Assembly (NCBI RefSeq): GCF_004362045.1
Contig: NZ_SNWX01000009.1
Coordinates: forward strand, 34,588 to 98,587
From: Halanaerobium saccharolyticum
GTDB taxonomy: Bacteria; Bacillota; Halanaerobiia; Halanaerobiales; Halanaerobiaceae
Length of the DNA: 64,000 nt
Reading direction: 5' to 3'
The notes beneath the pieces are model-generated. The model worked only from the letters and a program-made list of their open reading frames with translations, had not been told where the DNA came from and did not search any database. Below, in pieces: positions 1-9,718 of this stretch (its first letter is position 1; each line of letters opens with the position of its first letter). Position numbers and translations under genes: made by a program.

Positions 1-535
<535 letters not shown>

Positions 536-559
536 TTATTATTATTTATTTCCTCTTTA

Positions 560-588
560 AGTATAATACTTTACAATTCTGCTGTCAA
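560..588 (-). promoter_or_regulatory. Sigma-70/A-type promoter of nifJ
   Basis: On the minus strand TTGACA (583-588) and TATACT (560-565) are separated by exactly 17 bases. The box is about 55 bases upstream of the nifJ start codon, giving a short leader. Seen directly; promoter activity is inferred. Confidence 0.8.
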
Positions 589-680
589 ATATTTCACAGC
601 TTTTAAAGGGTATTTTTTGGTATTCGAAATTATTAGAATTCTTTAAATAACCGCACTATTAGCGAGACCTTGATTTTGCT

Positions 681-1355
681 TTATCCAGGCGGTTTTTTTG
701 CCGAGATAATGTAGAGTGATTTATTAAGGTATTCTGCCTCCGTTTTTAGTCCAGTTTTAGCTGTCATTTCTGCCAATTTTTGAGCTTCGAAAAAATTAAC
801 CGGCTCTCCGACCAGTTTTTCGAAAAAAATAATTGCCTTTGTAAAAAAAGTATTGGGGTCAAATTCTAAAATATATAATTTACCTCCCGGTTTGAGCACC
901 CTTGCCGCCTCACTTAAGGCCGATTCCACCTGCCTGAAATGATGGAGAGAATCCGAAATTGTTATATAATCAAAAGTACTATCTGCAAAAGGGAGCTCAG
1001 CTCCATCAGCCAGCTCAAATTTTACTTCCTGACTGAATTCTTTTTCTCTGCCCTTAGCCAGCATTGCTTCTGAAGGGTCGGCAACTATAACTTCCACATT
1101 TTTGGGCAGATGATTGGCCAGCTCACCAGTTCCACCTCCCAGATCAAGCAATTTTATTGATGACTTTTCCTTTTTAGAATCCTGCTCTGTTTTAAATTTT
1201 GCCTGATTTAAATTGAACGAGTTTTGATTTCCATTCGAATGTCTTTTCAGTTCATCTTTCTTAATTCTATTTCCCAGTTCAACTAAAACCTCATTGTGGC
1301 CGGAAATCTTCATTGCCAGATCGAAAATCGGTGCTGCCAGAGTAAATAAATCCAT
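681..1355 (-). CDS. Class I SAM-dependent methyltransferase (UbiE/Methyltransf_11 type)
   Basis: Motif I of class I methyltransferases is plain (LLDLGGGTGELANHLP, about residues 70-85). It is followed by an acidic post-I strand (VIVADPSEAMLAKG), motif II-like FDYITISDSLHHF and motif III-like VLKPGGKLYILEFDP. It should transfer a methyl group from S-adenosylmethionine in the cytoplasm; the substrate cannot be told. The ubiquinone/menaquinone methyltransferase resemblance is only in the fold. A hydrophilic insert rich in N, K and Q (about residues 35-65) sits before motif I and is unusual. The ATG at 1355 is preferred over a GTG three codons upstream because that GTG is part of the AGAGGTG ribosome binding site. 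About 224 aa. Confidence 0.8.
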   Translation of the reverse strand: MDLFTLAAPIFDLAMKISGHNEVLVELGNRIKKDELKRHSNGNQNSFNLNQAKFKTEQDSKKEKSSIKLLDLGGGTGELANHLPKNVEVIVADPSEAMLAKGREKEFSQEVKFELADGAELPFADSTFDYITISDSLHHFRQVESALSEAARVLKPGGKLYILEFDPNTFFTKAIIFFEKLVGEPVNFFEAQKLAEMTAKTGLKTEAEYLNKSLYIISAKKPPG

Positions 1356-1498
1356 TATTTTCACCTCTTTTGAATAAGTATATCATAAAAGTTAGATATT
1401 AACAGGCTGCAGACTGCATTAATTTCTAATTACAGGCAGGAATAAAAATGAGAGACAAGAACTATATAATATCAAAAATTATTTGGGGGGAGATTAAA

Positions 1499-2842
1499 TT
1501 GAAAAAATTTATTGGAGTATTATTTATTATGCTGCTTCTTTTTTCTGCTGGTGCCAGCGCCGATCGAGGTTCAATACCTTTCAGGCCTGGAGTCAATATT
1601 TTCGAACCGGGCCAGGATGCCTTAATTGCCTGGAATGGTGAAGAGGAGATTCTCATTCTCTCGACAGAATTATCTGCTTCAGAGCCAACAAAAGTCCTGC
1701 AGGTATTACCGCTGCCTGCTGAACCTGAGGTCACAAAATCAAGCCGTGATGTTTTAAGAAGGGCTAACGAATTTGCTTTTCAGGGAATATTTAATCAATT
1801 ACGGCAGCCGGTTCTCAGGAGTTCTGATCCATCAGCTCCGGCCGCTGAAATAAAAGAAGAAGTGGTTATTGGCTCTCATGATATTATCGTAGTTGAAGTT
1901 TTAAATCAGGATTATTTTGTCAGCTGGGTTAATGATTATTTAAAAAACAGAGGAGAAAGCAGCCCGCAAATACCTGAGCCATTAAAAAACACAGTCAATA
2001 ATTATATTAATCGCGGCTACAATTATTTTGTTTTTGATACAATTGAAGTTGGACCTGAACCTGAACTCAACCAGGCTATTTCGTATCACTTTAAAAGTAA
2101 AGAACTCTATTATCCACTGGAAATAACAAAATCAGATCACGGTATCAGTGAAATTAGCTTATTAATTTTAACAGACCAGAACCTTGTTAATTATAACGGA
2201 CTTGAGCAGAGTCGGATTAAAGAAAAAACTCCAACTGTCAAATTAAGCTATGGAGAAACTGCATATATTTCAACCAGTATCGCTGATTTATTTATCAAAA
2301 ATATTAATGATTTAGAAGCAGATAATAAAAAGGTTAAACTTTTAAACTGGTCTATTAAAGATGATCTGGCTAACTTTAATACCGATCTGCTTGTTGATCA
2401 GCAGCTGGAAGAACTGCTAAAAAACAAATTCGTTTATCAGGGCACTACTTTTGTGGATTATAAAGCAGAAGCTAATTACCCCTATTCGAGTCAAAAAGAA
2501 ATAGAAACAATTAAAGGAAAAATAGAGAAAAGAATGGGCAGCAGAATGTACCCCTGGATTGCTGCTTCGGTCAAGGGCAAAGTATTATTTAATGCCAGCA
2601 CCAGAGCGCTGCTTAATAATTTTGCAGCCGAAGGAGAAAATGTTATAATTAAAGGGTACAGCAGTGATCAGGGACAGATTGGGATGCGGGATCCGATAGA
2701 TAAAATGCCGGTTTTGGTGGGAATTAGAGATGTCTTTTATGTAACAGAAATTGTGGGCTGGACTCCCTATACTGGTATTGCACTGAGCGGTGAGGGAGAG
2801 CTTAATAATACAAGAACACGTTTCTGGTTAAAGAACAGATAA
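1499..2842 (+). CDS. Secreted protein of unknown function (DUF2330-like)
   Basis: The open frame begins at 1448, but a TTG at 1499 preceded by GGGGGGAG (1485-1492) is the better start. From there the protein opens with a clean signal peptide (two lysines, a hydrophobic stretch, then AGASA). The mature part begins DRGSIPFRPGVNIFEPGQDA and continues AWNGEEEILILSTEL and TKVLQVLPLPAEPEV. This arrangement (RGSIPF, then EPxQxAxIAWNGxEE, then VLPLPxEP) resembles the DUF2330 family of exported proteins, recalled from memory. About 447 aa, with no transmembrane helix after the signal. It should lie outside the cytoplasmic membrane, in the periplasm if the cell is diderm. Function unknown. The next gene starts 37 bases downstream and may be co-transcribed. 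Confidence 0.65.
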   Translation: MKKFIGVLFIMLLLFSAGASADRGSIPFRPGVNIFEPGQDALIAWNGEEEILILSTELSASEPTKVLQVLPLPAEPEVTKSSRDVLRRANEFAFQGIFNQLRQPVLRSSDPSAPAAEIKEEVVIGSHDIIVVEVLNQDYFVSWVNDYLKNRGESSPQIPEPLKNTVNNYINRGYNYFVFDTIEVGPEPELNQAISYHFKSKELYYPLEITKSDHGISEISLLILTDQNLVNYNGLEQSRIKEKTPTVKLSYGETAYISTSIADLFIKNINDLEADNKKVKLLNWSIKDDLANFNTDLLVDQQLEELLKNKFVYQGTTFVDYKAEANYPYSSQKEIETIKGKIEKRMGSRMYPWIAASVKGKVLFNASTRALLNNFAAEGENVIIKGYSSDQGQIGMRDPIDKMPVLVGIRDVFYVTEIVGWTPYTGIALSGEGELNNTRTRFWLKNR

Positions 2843-2879
2843 AAGTTATACCCTCTATAAATTTAGGAGAGGTTTTAAA

Positions 2880-3359
2880 ATGAAGCTTAAAATTATAATT
2901 ATGTCTATTCTAATCTTTATATTTTTTACAAACCCTTTAATCGCAGCTGAATTAGAAAATTATTATTTCCAGACAAGCTTTTATACCCATCATTACAGTC
3001 AAAAAGACTATCAAAATAACGAACAGCAGCTGATCGGGCTGGAAAAACACTTCTCAGATAATGATTTATATGGTATTGCTTTTTTTGACAACACCTATGA
3101 ACAGGAAAGTTTTTATCTTTATAAAGGGACAAATTACAATCTGTTTTCAATTGGCAAAACTCAAATAACTGCCAAATTTACCTATGGGATTGTCCACGGT
3201 TATGATGATGAAAATGGTAAATATGATACCTGGATGCATGATATGGGAACTTTTCCGGGAGCAGTTTTTAGTTTTGGACTGCACCGTGGACCTTTCCGCC
3301 TGGATATTGTACCTTTTGCTGATGCCGGTATTCTGATCATAGGAGGGGTAGAATTTTAA
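2880..3359 (+). CDS. Small exported, possibly outer-membrane beta-barrel, protein
   Basis: A 159-aa protein with an N-terminal signal peptide (MKLKIIIMSILIFIFFTNPLIAA). The mature part alternates polar and aromatic residues (YYFQTSFYTHHYS, LYGIAFFDNTY, AKFTYGIVHGY) and ends ILIIGGVEF with a C-terminal Phe. A final aromatic residue after an amphipathic strand is the usual hallmark of outer-membrane beta-barrel proteins in diderm bacteria. The length would allow an eight-stranded barrel. The ATG is preceded by AGGAGAGG. No family was recognised and no catalytic motif stands out. The assignment to the outer membrane is inference from composition and the terminal Phe. Confidence 0.5.
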   Translation: MKLKIIIMSILIFIFFTNPLIAAELENYYFQTSFYTHHYSQKDYQNNEQQLIGLEKHFSDNDLYGIAFFDNTYEQESFYLYKGTNYNLFSIGKTQITAKFTYGIVHGYDDENGKYDTWMHDMGTFPGAVFSFGLHRGPFRLDIVPFADAGILIIGGVEF

Positions 3360-3360
3360 A

Positions 3361-3420
3361 ACCGCCCGAATTCAGTCGACAAATTTCGACATAATTCGGG
3401 CGGTAAACGGTAGGTGCACG
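3361..3420. repeat. Dispersed TTGTCGA-type intergenic repeat, copy A, with a palindromic arm
   Basis: The left part is an inverted repeat, ACCGCCCGAATT (3361-3372) against AATTCGGGCGGT (3393-3404), enclosing GTCGAC and a second CGACAT. It is followed by AAACGGTAGGTGCACG, the reverse complement of the CGTGCACCTACCGTTT module seen at 9588, 22431, 27593 and 59972. It fills the space between two convergent genes, so the hairpin may also end transcription from both sides. Confidence 0.6.
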
Positions 3421-4587
3421 TTAATTATTATTAAATAAATCTCTGCTGTAAACTTTTTCCTCTACATCTTCCAGCTCAGAAGCCATTCGATTGGCTATGA
3501 TGATCTCCGATTCAGCTTTAAACTCGTCTAAATCCTTAATAACTCTTGATCTATAGAATTGATCCTCTTCCAGGGCCGGCTCATAAACCACTACTTCTAT
3601 TCCTTTGGCTTTGATCCGCTTCATAACTCCCTGGACAGAGGACTGTCTAAAGTTATCCGAGTTTTTCTTCATTGTTAAGCGGTAGATTCCGACTTTTTCC
3701 GGCTGCTGTTTGACTATCATTTCCGCTATGTGATCTTTTCTGGTCCTATTGGCATCAACAATCGCCTGCATAATATTATTGGGAACATCTTTGTAATTTG
3801 CAAGCAGCTGTTTGGTGTCTTTGGGCAGACAGTAACCTCCATAGCCAAAGGAAGGATTGTTGTAGTGATCTCCAATCCTCGGATCCAGGCCAACCCCCTC
3901 GATAATCTGTCTGCTGTCTAAATCTCTAACCTCAGCATAAGTATCCAGCTCATTAAAGAAAGCAACCCGCATCGCCAGATAGGTATTTGCAAAAAGCTTT
4001 ATCGCCTCTGCTTCAGTGGAATCGGTAAATAAAACCGGGATATCTTCTTTTTTGGCTCCTTCTACCAGCAGGTCGGCGAAGTCTTCTGCTCGTTCAGATC
4101 GCTCTCCCACAATAATTCGGGAAGGATAAAGATTATCATATAGAGCCTTACCTTCTCTCAAAAACTCCGGTGAAAAGATAATGTTTTCTGTGTCAAATTT
4201 TTGCCGCAGTTCTTCAGTATAGCCAACCGGCACTGTTGATTTAATGATCATGACTGCATCTTCATTAAAAGAAAGTACATTTGCCACAACGGCCTCTACT
4301 GTTCTGGTATTAAAATAATTTTGATCGGGATCATAATTGGTTGGAGTGGCAATAATCACATAATCCGCCTCTCGATAGGCTTTCAGCGAATCAGTTGTTG
4401 CCTTCAAATTAAGCTCCTTATTTTCCAGATAGTCCTCAAGTTCTGGATCCACTATTGGAGATTCTCTTCTGTTGACCATCTCCACTTTTTCTTCAATCAC
4501 ATCTACAGCAGTCACCTCATGGTTTTGAGCAAGTAAAACTGCATTGGACAGCCCCACATATCCGGCCCCTGCTACTGTAATTTTCAT
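3421..4587 (-). CDS. ugd: UDP-glucose 6-dehydrogenase
   Basis: Oxidises UDP-glucose to UDP-glucuronate with two NAD+ in the cytoplasm, supplying precursors for surface polysaccharide. The N-terminal Rossmann motif [10 protein letters not shown] (residues 6-15) binds NAD. The active-site cysteine lies in [15 protein letters not shown], and [15 protein letters not shown] is the characteristic substrate-binding segment. At 388 aa it has the length of the short enterobacterial Ugd type (388 aa) rather than the usual 430-450 aa. The frame extends 17 codons upstream, but the ATG at 4587 has GGGAG nine bases before it and starts directly at [13 protein letters not shown] Wzz-like protein gene 1.7 kb away fits polysaccharide synthesis. 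Confidence 0.93.
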   Translation of the reverse strand: MKITVAGAGYVGLSNAVLLAQNHEVTAVDVIEEKVEMVNRRESPIVDPELEDYLENKELNLKATTDSLKAYREADYVIIATPTNYDPDQNYFNTRTVEAVVANVLSFNEDAVMIIKSTVPVGYTEELRQKFDTENIIFSPEFLREGKALYDNLYPSRIIVGERSERAEDFADLLVEGAKKEDIPVLFTDSTEAEAIKLFANTYLAMRVAFFNELDTYAEVRDLDSRQIIEGVGLDPRIGDHYNNPSFGYGGYCLPKDTKQLLANYKDVPNNIMQAIVDANRTRKDHIAEMIVKQQPEKVGIYRLTMKKNSDNFRQSSVQGVMKRIKAKGIEVVVYEPALEEDQFYRSRVIKDLDEFKAESEIIIANRMASELEDVEEKVYSRDLFNNN

Positions 4588-4867
4588 ATTATCATTCTCC
4601 CTGTATGTAAATTTTGTTGTTGATGAATAAATTCTCAATTCTAATTTTATTACAAAAATGGCCGAGATTCAAACATAAAGCTCGACATTTTTTGCTGTTT
4701 AGAGCTGTTTATTTTTAAATTATTTGATTTTAGATGCAGGAAAAGCAGATTTAAGTTATAATAGTATATATAAGCTGATTAATCAACTTTAGTCTGCTAA
4801 AGGTACCCGGTACGTGAACATAAATGAAAACAAATGAACATAAATATACAAAAAGAAAGGAAAGATT

Positions 4868-6127
4868 ATGGATTACCAAAAACAGATTGATACATTTGTC
4901 AACTATTTTAAAAGTGCTGAAAGCAAAAAAGAAAATCATAAAATTGGCATGGAATTTGAACATCTAATTTTAAATAATGATCTCACAGCTGTGGGTTATT
5001 ATGAGGAGCAGGGAATAGAATCACTGCTGCAGCAGTTAAGCCAGGGCGAATGGAAAAAGGTTTATGAAAAAGGACATTTAATCGGGCTCAGAGGGGACGA
5101 AAAAATTGTAACTCTGGAACCAGGTGGACAGCTGGAAATCAGCATTGCTCCTTTCCCTGAGCTTGAAAACACCGAAAAAATTTACCTTGAATTTATAGAA
5201 GAATTAACCGAAATTTTAGATGAGCGAGATCAGAAACTTGCTGTTTTAGGTTATCAGCCCAGAAGCTCAATTGAGGACCTTGCTCTGCTGCCCAAAGAGC
5301 GTTACGATTTTATGTATGAGTATTTTAAAACCACCGGTAAATATGCACATCATATGATGAAGGGTACTGCCTCAGTCCAGATGAACATTGATTATATCAA
5401 TGAAGAAGATTATATTAAAAAAATGAGGGTCGGCTACTTTTTGTCTCCTTTAATCTATTATCTTTTTGACAACACTCCGTTTTTTGAAGGAGAGATAGCT
5501 GCGGATTCCAGTATCAGAGAAGAAATCTGGACCAACTGTGACAGCCAGCGTTCGGGAATTATCGAAGGCATTTTTGATAAAAAATTTGGTTACAGTGATT
5601 ATGCTGAATACCTTTTAAATATCCCCCCCATTATCAGAAAAAAGGAAGGCGAATTAATCTATACCGGGGACCAGCTTTTAAAAGATGTAATGCAAAATGA
5701 TAAATTAGAGGAAGTTGAACATTTCATTTCTATGGTCTTTCCAGATGTCAGAACCAAAAAATACATAGAAATCAGGTCTGCTGATGCAGTTCCCTATCCC
5801 TACAATTTTGCTTTTGCTGCCTTACTGAAAGCTCTATTTTATAATCAGGAACATCTTGATTATCTCTACCAGGAATCTTTAAAATATAACCAGCGGGATT
5901 TTCTGGAGTACAAAGAAGAAATTCTGAGAAATAAGGAAAGCATAAAAAGAGAAGAATTGATAGCAGATATATTCAAACAGGCAGAAAATACTTTAAGTGG
6001 AAATGAATTAAAATATTTAGGGAAGCTAAAAAAAATATATTTAGAATACGGCAGATTCAAATTTAAAACCCTGGCTGATCTGGATCAGGGAAAACAGAAA
6101 GCACTCAACTGGTGTCTTTTAAATTAA
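4868..6127 (+). CDS. Glutamate-cysteine ligase, GCS2 family
   Basis: ATP-dependent ligase expected to form gamma-glutamylcysteine from glutamate and cysteine. Features of the GCS2 (plant/actinobacterial-type) family include KIGMEFEHLILN near residue 25, TLEPGGQLEISIAPFPEL near residue 95, AHHMMKGTASVQMNIDY, and IEIRSADAVPYPYNFAFAALLKA near residue 310. The 419-aa length equals the ligase alone; no ATP-grasp glutathione synthetase domain is fused, so it is not GshF, and no gshB lies in this window. The start has AAGGAAAG eight bases upstream. It stands alone between its leader and a bidirectional-looking terminator. cysK and cysE, also in this window, would supply its cysteine. Confidence 0.85.
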   Translation: MDYQKQIDTFVNYFKSAESKKENHKIGMEFEHLILNNDLTAVGYYEEQGIESLLQQLSQGEWKKVYEKGHLIGLRGDEKIVTLEPGGQLEISIAPFPELENTEKIYLEFIEELTEILDERDQKLAVLGYQPRSSIEDLALLPKERYDFMYEYFKTTGKYAHHMMKGTASVQMNIDYINEEDYIKKMRVGYFLSPLIYYLFDNTPFFEGEIAADSSIREEIWTNCDSQRSGIIEGIFDKKFGYSDYAEYLLNIPPIIRKKEGELIYTGDQLLKDVMQNDKLEEVEHFISMVFPDVRTKKYIEIRSADAVPYPYNFAFAALLKALFYNQEHLDYLYQESLKYNQRDFLEYKEEILRNKESIKREELIADIFKQAENTLSGNELKYLGKLKKIYLEYGRFKFKTLADLDQGKQKALNWCLLN

Positions 6128-6134
6128 ATAATTA

Positions 6135-6202
6135 AACCCCGACGATTTCTACTGGTCCAGCTTCTAAATCTGGATCAGCTTTTTTCGAAATCAGCCGGGG
6201 TT
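6135..6202. terminator. Bidirectional terminator-like hairpin
   Basis: AAACCCCGaCGATTTC (6134-6149) pairs with GAAATCaGCCGGGGTT (6187-6202), with a smaller CTGGTCCAG/CTGGATCAG stem inside. It lies between the convergent ligase gene and the Wzz-like gene, with AT-rich tracts on both flanks. Confidence 0.6.
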
Positions 6203-6253
6203 ATTATTTGCTATTTAATTTTAAGATCATTTGCAAAAAAACAATATCCTCAA

Positions 6254-7078
6254 TTATTCTTCTTTCATAAACTCTTTAAAAAAGATTATAAACACTGCCA
6301 GCATTAAGGCTAGAACTGCGGCGATAGCAACATTTAGCCTGATGTTGGGGCTGATTGGATTTTCGGGTAAATAGGGAGCATCAAGAACCTCAAGTGGGTA
6401 AAAATTCAATAATTTAGTTTCTTTTTCTTCAATCGCTTTCCTTAATTCTCTTTTAGAATTTTGTAAAGCGGTATTTTCTTGAATCAATAAAGAAGCAGTC
6501 TCTAATTCTCCAGCCTCTCTACTTGCTGCAATTAATTCCTGATTTCTTTCTATATCTGAATTAATTTCTTTTAGATCAGCTTTTAAGTCAGAAATATATT
6601 CTCTTTCATTTTCTATTTTATTTTGAAAATATTGATTAGAGTCACTTTCAAAATTATTAATAATTCCTTCTGCTATATTTAATGTCAGCTGCGGCTCATT
6701 ATTTTTTACAGTTATTGAAAGAATAGAAGTGCTGCCAATTTGGCTTACAGTTAAATTGCTGTTGATATATGAGTTCAACCTGGCCGCTGACATCTCAATC
6801 CCCAAACCTGACATCACGTTTTGCATTAAATCAGTACTGCTCAAAAGTTGTACTGCAGTACTCGGCTCACTATATAAACCCTCATAATTTGAAAGCTGTA
6901 TTCTTGCCCTGGTTTGATAGGTAGGAGCCATGACAAAAGAACTAACTAAAAATGCGATAATAACTGCTGCAGCGGTCAGTCCAATTATAAAAAACTTATT
7001 TTCCCACAACAGCATTATGTATTCCCTGAGATCAATTTCGTATTCATCATAGTAATTTGGCTCCGGTTCATTTTCCAT
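6254..7078 (-). CDS. Polysaccharide chain-length regulator, Wzz/GumC-like inner-membrane protein
   Basis: The architecture is that of Wzz co-polymerases: a short cytoplasmic N-terminus (YYDEYEIDLREYIMLLWENK), a first membrane helix at about residues 29-52 (FFIIGLTAAAVIIAFLVSSF), a long periplasmic part with coiled-coil character (residues 150-215, rich in E, K and N), and a second helix near the C-terminus (LNVAIAAVLALMLAVFIIFF, preceded by LPENPISPNIR). That Pro-rich segment before helix 2 is typical of the family. At 274 aa there is no cytoplasmic kinase domain. It should set the length of a surface polysaccharide. The start has AAAGGGGGA upstream. No other polysaccharide assembly genes are adjacent except ugd. 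Confidence 0.8.
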   Translation of the reverse strand: MENEPEPNYYDEYEIDLREYIMLLWENKFFIIGLTAAAVIIAFLVSSFVMAPTYQTRARIQLSNYEGLYSEPSTAVQLLSSTDLMQNVMSGLGIEMSAARLNSYINSNLTVSQIGSTSILSITVKNNEPQLTLNIAEGIINNFESDSNQYFQNKIENEREYISDLKADLKEINSDIERNQELIAASREAGELETASLLIQENTALQNSKRELRKAIEEKETKLLNFYPLEVLDAPYLPENPISPNIRLNVAIAAVLALMLAVFIIFFKEFMKEE

Positions 7079-7208
7079 AAAAATCCCCCTTTATTGTATT
7101 ATTCAACGTCTTATTGACATTAATATTATTACAATATTAACCACTTTTCAAGACGCAAATTCCGACAAAATATTTTTATAATCAACTTTAAAAAGTTGGT
7201 TAATATAT

Positions 7209-7841
7209 TTAGTTGAAAACAATCTCACTCACATGCTCAAATCCAAGTTTGAAAATCTCTCCAGCAGCCGGCCAGACAATTATACTCTGTCCATTTAAAT
7301 TTGCCTTAATATTAGAAGCATTCCTGCGCCTGATTAAATAAATGTCCTCTCCCCTCAGATATTCAATAGCATTTAAATTGTTATAACTAATATTTAGACT
7401 CCCCAGAGAGGTATTAATCCTGATAGAATTTTCTACCGTACTGGCAGAGAAAAAATCATCATTCCTTAAGCTTACAGAAATCTGAGTATTGTCATTAAAA
7501 GCATCATTATTGGAAAAATCAACACTGCTAATTTCAGCAGCAGAAAAAGTTTGCTCTCTGCCATTAGACAGAAAAATAATATCTGAAAGCAGCTGACCGC
7601 TGAACCTATTACTTGCTGAAGCTCTAACAACAAAATTCCCATTCGCTCTTTCTATTTTATTAAGATACTGGCTCTGAAGATTTAATTCAGCATAAGAAGT
7701 CTGCAGAGTTAAACTTGGATTTTGAACATCTCCCCTCAGCTGCTGACCATTTTGAAGTACAATCTGATCAGCAAAAACAGCCGGGCTCAGCATGAATGCT
7801 ATTAAAAAAAACAGGATAAAAGTAACTAAATAATTTTTCAT
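7209..7841 (-). CDS. Exported protein of unknown function with internal repeats
   Basis: The chosen ATG at 7841 is preceded by GGGGGA; a TTG four codons upstream overlaps that site and is rejected. A 210-aa protein with a signal peptide (MKNYLVTFILFFLIAFMLSPAVFA). The mature sequence contains two diverged copies of a strand-rich unit: LTLQTSYAELNLQSQYLNKIE and RINTSLGSLNISYNNLNAIE, about 85 residues apart, each followed by a glycine/charged turn. There are no cysteines or catalytic motifs. The composition (rich in N, S, L, I) suggests a beta-structured periplasmic or surface protein. Not recognised; no function is proposed. It lies between the Wzz-like gene and the holin-like gene, all on the minus strand. 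Confidence 0.55.
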   Translation of the reverse strand: MKNYLVTFILFFLIAFMLSPAVFADQIVLQNGQQLRGDVQNPSLTLQTSYAELNLQSQYLNKIERANGNFVVRASASNRFSGQLLSDIIFLSNGREQTFSAAEISSVDFSNNDAFNDNTQISVSLRNDDFFSASTVENSIRINTSLGSLNISYNNLNAIEYLRGEDIYLIRRRNASNIKANLNGQSIIVWPAAGEIFKLGFEHVSEIVFN

Positions 7842-7889
7842 TTTTTCCCCCAATCATAAAGGTCGGAGTCCCAGTCCCCGTCATTAATA

Positions 7890-8231
7890 TTATTCTTCAA
7901 ACATGCTGTGCAGAATACTGGATACAAAACTCACAATTATCGAAGCAATTAAAGCCGAAAAGAAACCGCTGACTGCAAAACCAGGAACTAAAACAGAAGT
8001 TAAGGCCAGCATAATTGCATTAATCACCAGTAAAAATAGACCAAAAGTTAAGATTGTAAATGGGATAGTCAGGATTGTAAAAATCGGTCTGATAAAACCA
8101 TTAACAAAACCTAAAACCACTGCTGCAAAAAATCCAGCCCAGATTCCGGTCACTGTAATTCCCGGTACTAGATAGGCAGCCACTAAAAGTGCCACCATTG
8201 TTGAAATTACTTTTGCTAAAAAATGAGACAT
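7890..8231 (-). CDS. Phage-holin-superfamily-IV-like membrane protein (YvlD type)
   Basis: A 113-aa, almost wholly hydrophobic protein with four predicted membrane helices (about residues 8-25, 27-45, 50-72 and 82-108) and the family signature FVNGFIRPIFTILTIPFTILTFGLFLLVINAIML in the centre. Such proteins (PF04020) are common in bacterial chromosomes and are not in themselves a sign of a prophage; their role is unclear, though some sit in envelope-stress operons. The open frame extends 15 codons further, but the ATG at 8231 has AAAGGAGG seven bases upstream. Confidence 0.8.
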   Translation of the reverse strand: MSHFLAKVISTMVALLVAAYLVPGITVTGIWAGFFAAVVLGFVNGFIRPIFTILTIPFTILTFGLFLLVINAIMLALTSVLVPGFAVSGFFSALIASIIVSFVSSILHSMFEE

Positions 8232-8438
8232 ACTAAATTCCTCCTTTTGAAAGTTTGACAGGTTATATGCTATCATTATTTTAATTATCCATTTAATTTT
8301 TATTTCACTTTAGCCTTTATTCCACTATTATTTATTCCTTTGATAATTACATTATACCTTTTTTGAAAAAAATGTCAAAATTATAGCTGTTAATTATTTT
8401 TGTCTGCTCACCCGCTATATTCGTTTTTTGTGATATAG

Positions 8439-8467
8439 TTGACAGTTTCTAAATACTGTATTATAAT
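8439..8467 (+). promoter_or_regulatory. Consensus sigma-70/A promoter of cysK
   Basis: TTGACA (8439-8444), 17 bases, TATAAT (8462-8467): a perfect match to the housekeeping promoter. It ends 66 bases before the cysK start codon. No cysteine-responsive riboswitch or T-box element is visible in the short leader. Confidence 0.88.
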
Positions 8468-8533
8468 ATAAATCAAAGTAAAGTGCTCAACTTTAAATGC
8501 TTTAATCCGAAAATGATTTTGGGAGGTAATTTT

Positions 8534-9445
8534 ATGATTTTTAATAATGTAACTGAACTGATAGGAAATACACCGTTGGTTCGACTGAATAATTTAGTAA
8601 ATGATAATTCTGCTGAGGTTGTTCTCAAACTGGAGAGCTTTAATCCCGGCGGGAGTGTAAAAGATAGAATTGCTCTAAATATGATCAGCGAAGCCGAAAA
8701 AGCTGGCAAAATTGAGCCGGGCGGAGTTTTAGTTGAACCGACCAGTGGTAATACCGGGATCGGAATTGCAATGGTAGGAGCAGCTAAAGGTTATGAGGTT
8801 GTTTTGACTATGCCCGAATCCATGAGTCAGGAAAGAAGGCAGATGCTTAAAGCCTATGGGGCAGAATTAATTTTAACACCAGCTTCCGAAGGTATGAAAG
8901 GAGCAATCTCTAAAGCAGAAGAAATCGCTGCTGAGAGAGATGGATTTATTCCCTCTCAGTTTACCAATCCTGCTAATCCAGATATTCACCGCAAAACTAC
9001 TGCTAAAGAAATAATTACTGAAACTCAGGGTAATATCGATTATTTTGTAGCAGGAGTAGGAACCGGTGGTACAATTACTGGAGCCGGTGAGGAACTTAAA
9101 AAAAGAATTAATAATCTGAAGATAGTAGCAGTAGAACCTGAAAACTCAGCTGTTATCTCCGGTGGTGAACCTGGACCACATAAGATCCAGGGAATCGGAG
9201 CTGGATTTATACCAGAGGTTTTAAATACCAAAATTATAGATCGAGTCGAAAAAATAAAAAATGATGAAGCTTTTGCGACTGCTAAAAAACTAGCAGCCAG
9301 AGAAGGTATCTTTGCCGGGATTTCAACCGGAGCTGCAGTTGCTGCCGCTCTTAGATTAGCTGAAGAAGTAGGCAAAGATAAACGAATTGTAGTAATCGCA
9401 CCTGATACAGGTGAGCGCTACCTCTCAACCGGAGTCTTCGGTTAA
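8534..9445 (+). CDS. cysK: Cysteine synthase (O-acetylserine sulfhydrylase)
   Basis: A pyridoxal-phosphate enzyme making L-cysteine from O-acetylserine and sulfide in the cytoplasm. The PLP lysine sits in [15 protein letters not shown], the phosphate-binding loop in [12 protein letters not shown], and GTGGTITG and [10 protein letters not shown] follow in the expected order. Length 303 aa is standard. The ATG at 8534 follows GGGAGGT by six bases; the frame extends 17 codons upstream without a better site. It is a single-gene unit with its own consensus promoter. The partner serine acetyltransferase gene lies 6.5 kb away on the other strand rather than next to it. Confidence 0.95.
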   Translation: MIFNNVTELIGNTPLVRLNNLVNDNSAEVVLKLESFNPGGSVKDRIALNMISEAEKAGKIEPGGVLVEPTSGNTGIGIAMVGAAKGYEVVLTMPESMSQERRQMLKAYGAELILTPASEGMKGAISKAEEIAAERDGFIPSQFTNPANPDIHRKTTAKEIITETQGNIDYFVAGVGTGGTITGAGEELKKRINNLKIVAVEPENSAVISGGEPGPHKIQGIGAGFIPEVLNTKIIDRVEKIKNDEAFATAKKLAAREGIFAGISTGAAVAAALRLAEEVGKDKRIVVIAPDTGERYLSTGVFG

Positions 9446-9545
9446 AGTGCAGCTGCCGTTTACGCAGCCAATTTTAACCAATTTTATGTGTTTTTAATAA
9501 AGTTTACCCCGATAATTTGATATAGAAGAATTTCCCCTGTGAAAG

Positions 9546-9572
9546 GCCCGGAGGACCCCCAACCTACCGGGC
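9546..9572 (+). terminator. GC-rich hairpin downstream of cysK
   Basis: GCCCGG (9546-9551) pairs with CCGGGC (9567-9572) with a 15-base loop. The downstream sequence is only moderately T-rich (TATTTCCATTT), so terminator function is uncertain. Confidence 0.4.
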
Positions 9573-9587
9573 TATTTCCATTTATAT

Positions 9588-9640
9588 GTACACCTACCGT
9601 TTACTTGTCGGTTTTTGTCGAATTAACTGGGTGGTTTGTC
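9588..9640 (+). repeat. Dispersed TTGTCGA-type intergenic repeat, copy B
   Basis: GTACACCTACCGTTTACTTG followed by TCGG, then TTTTTGTCGAATTAAC and GGGTGGTTTGTC. The first module is shared with 22431, 59972 and, reversed, 27593 and 3405. A further fragment GCAGCTGCCGTTTAC at 9448-9462 matches the reversed right end of the 22431 copy. It lies upstream of the DUF362 gene. Confidence 0.6.
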
Positions 9641-9718
9641 ATATGTTCTAAAATAACATATAATTGAAACTGGACTTTTAAACTTTAGTTTAGTAAATTA
9701 AAAAAGGGGGAGATTAAT

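Noticed and set aside
7890..8231. Prophage, because of the holin-like protein
   Set aside because: No other phage genes are near, and this holin family is common in ordinary chromosomes.
8468..8533. T-box or other cysteine riboswitch ahead of cysK
   Set aside because: The leader is too short (66 bases) and has no T-box sequence or antiterminator.
9040..9375. Long antisense frame inside cysK (and many similar frames inside purA, dnaB, ABC and oxidoreductase genes)
   Set aside because: They mirror strongly coding genes, have no ribosome binding site and no recognisable domains.
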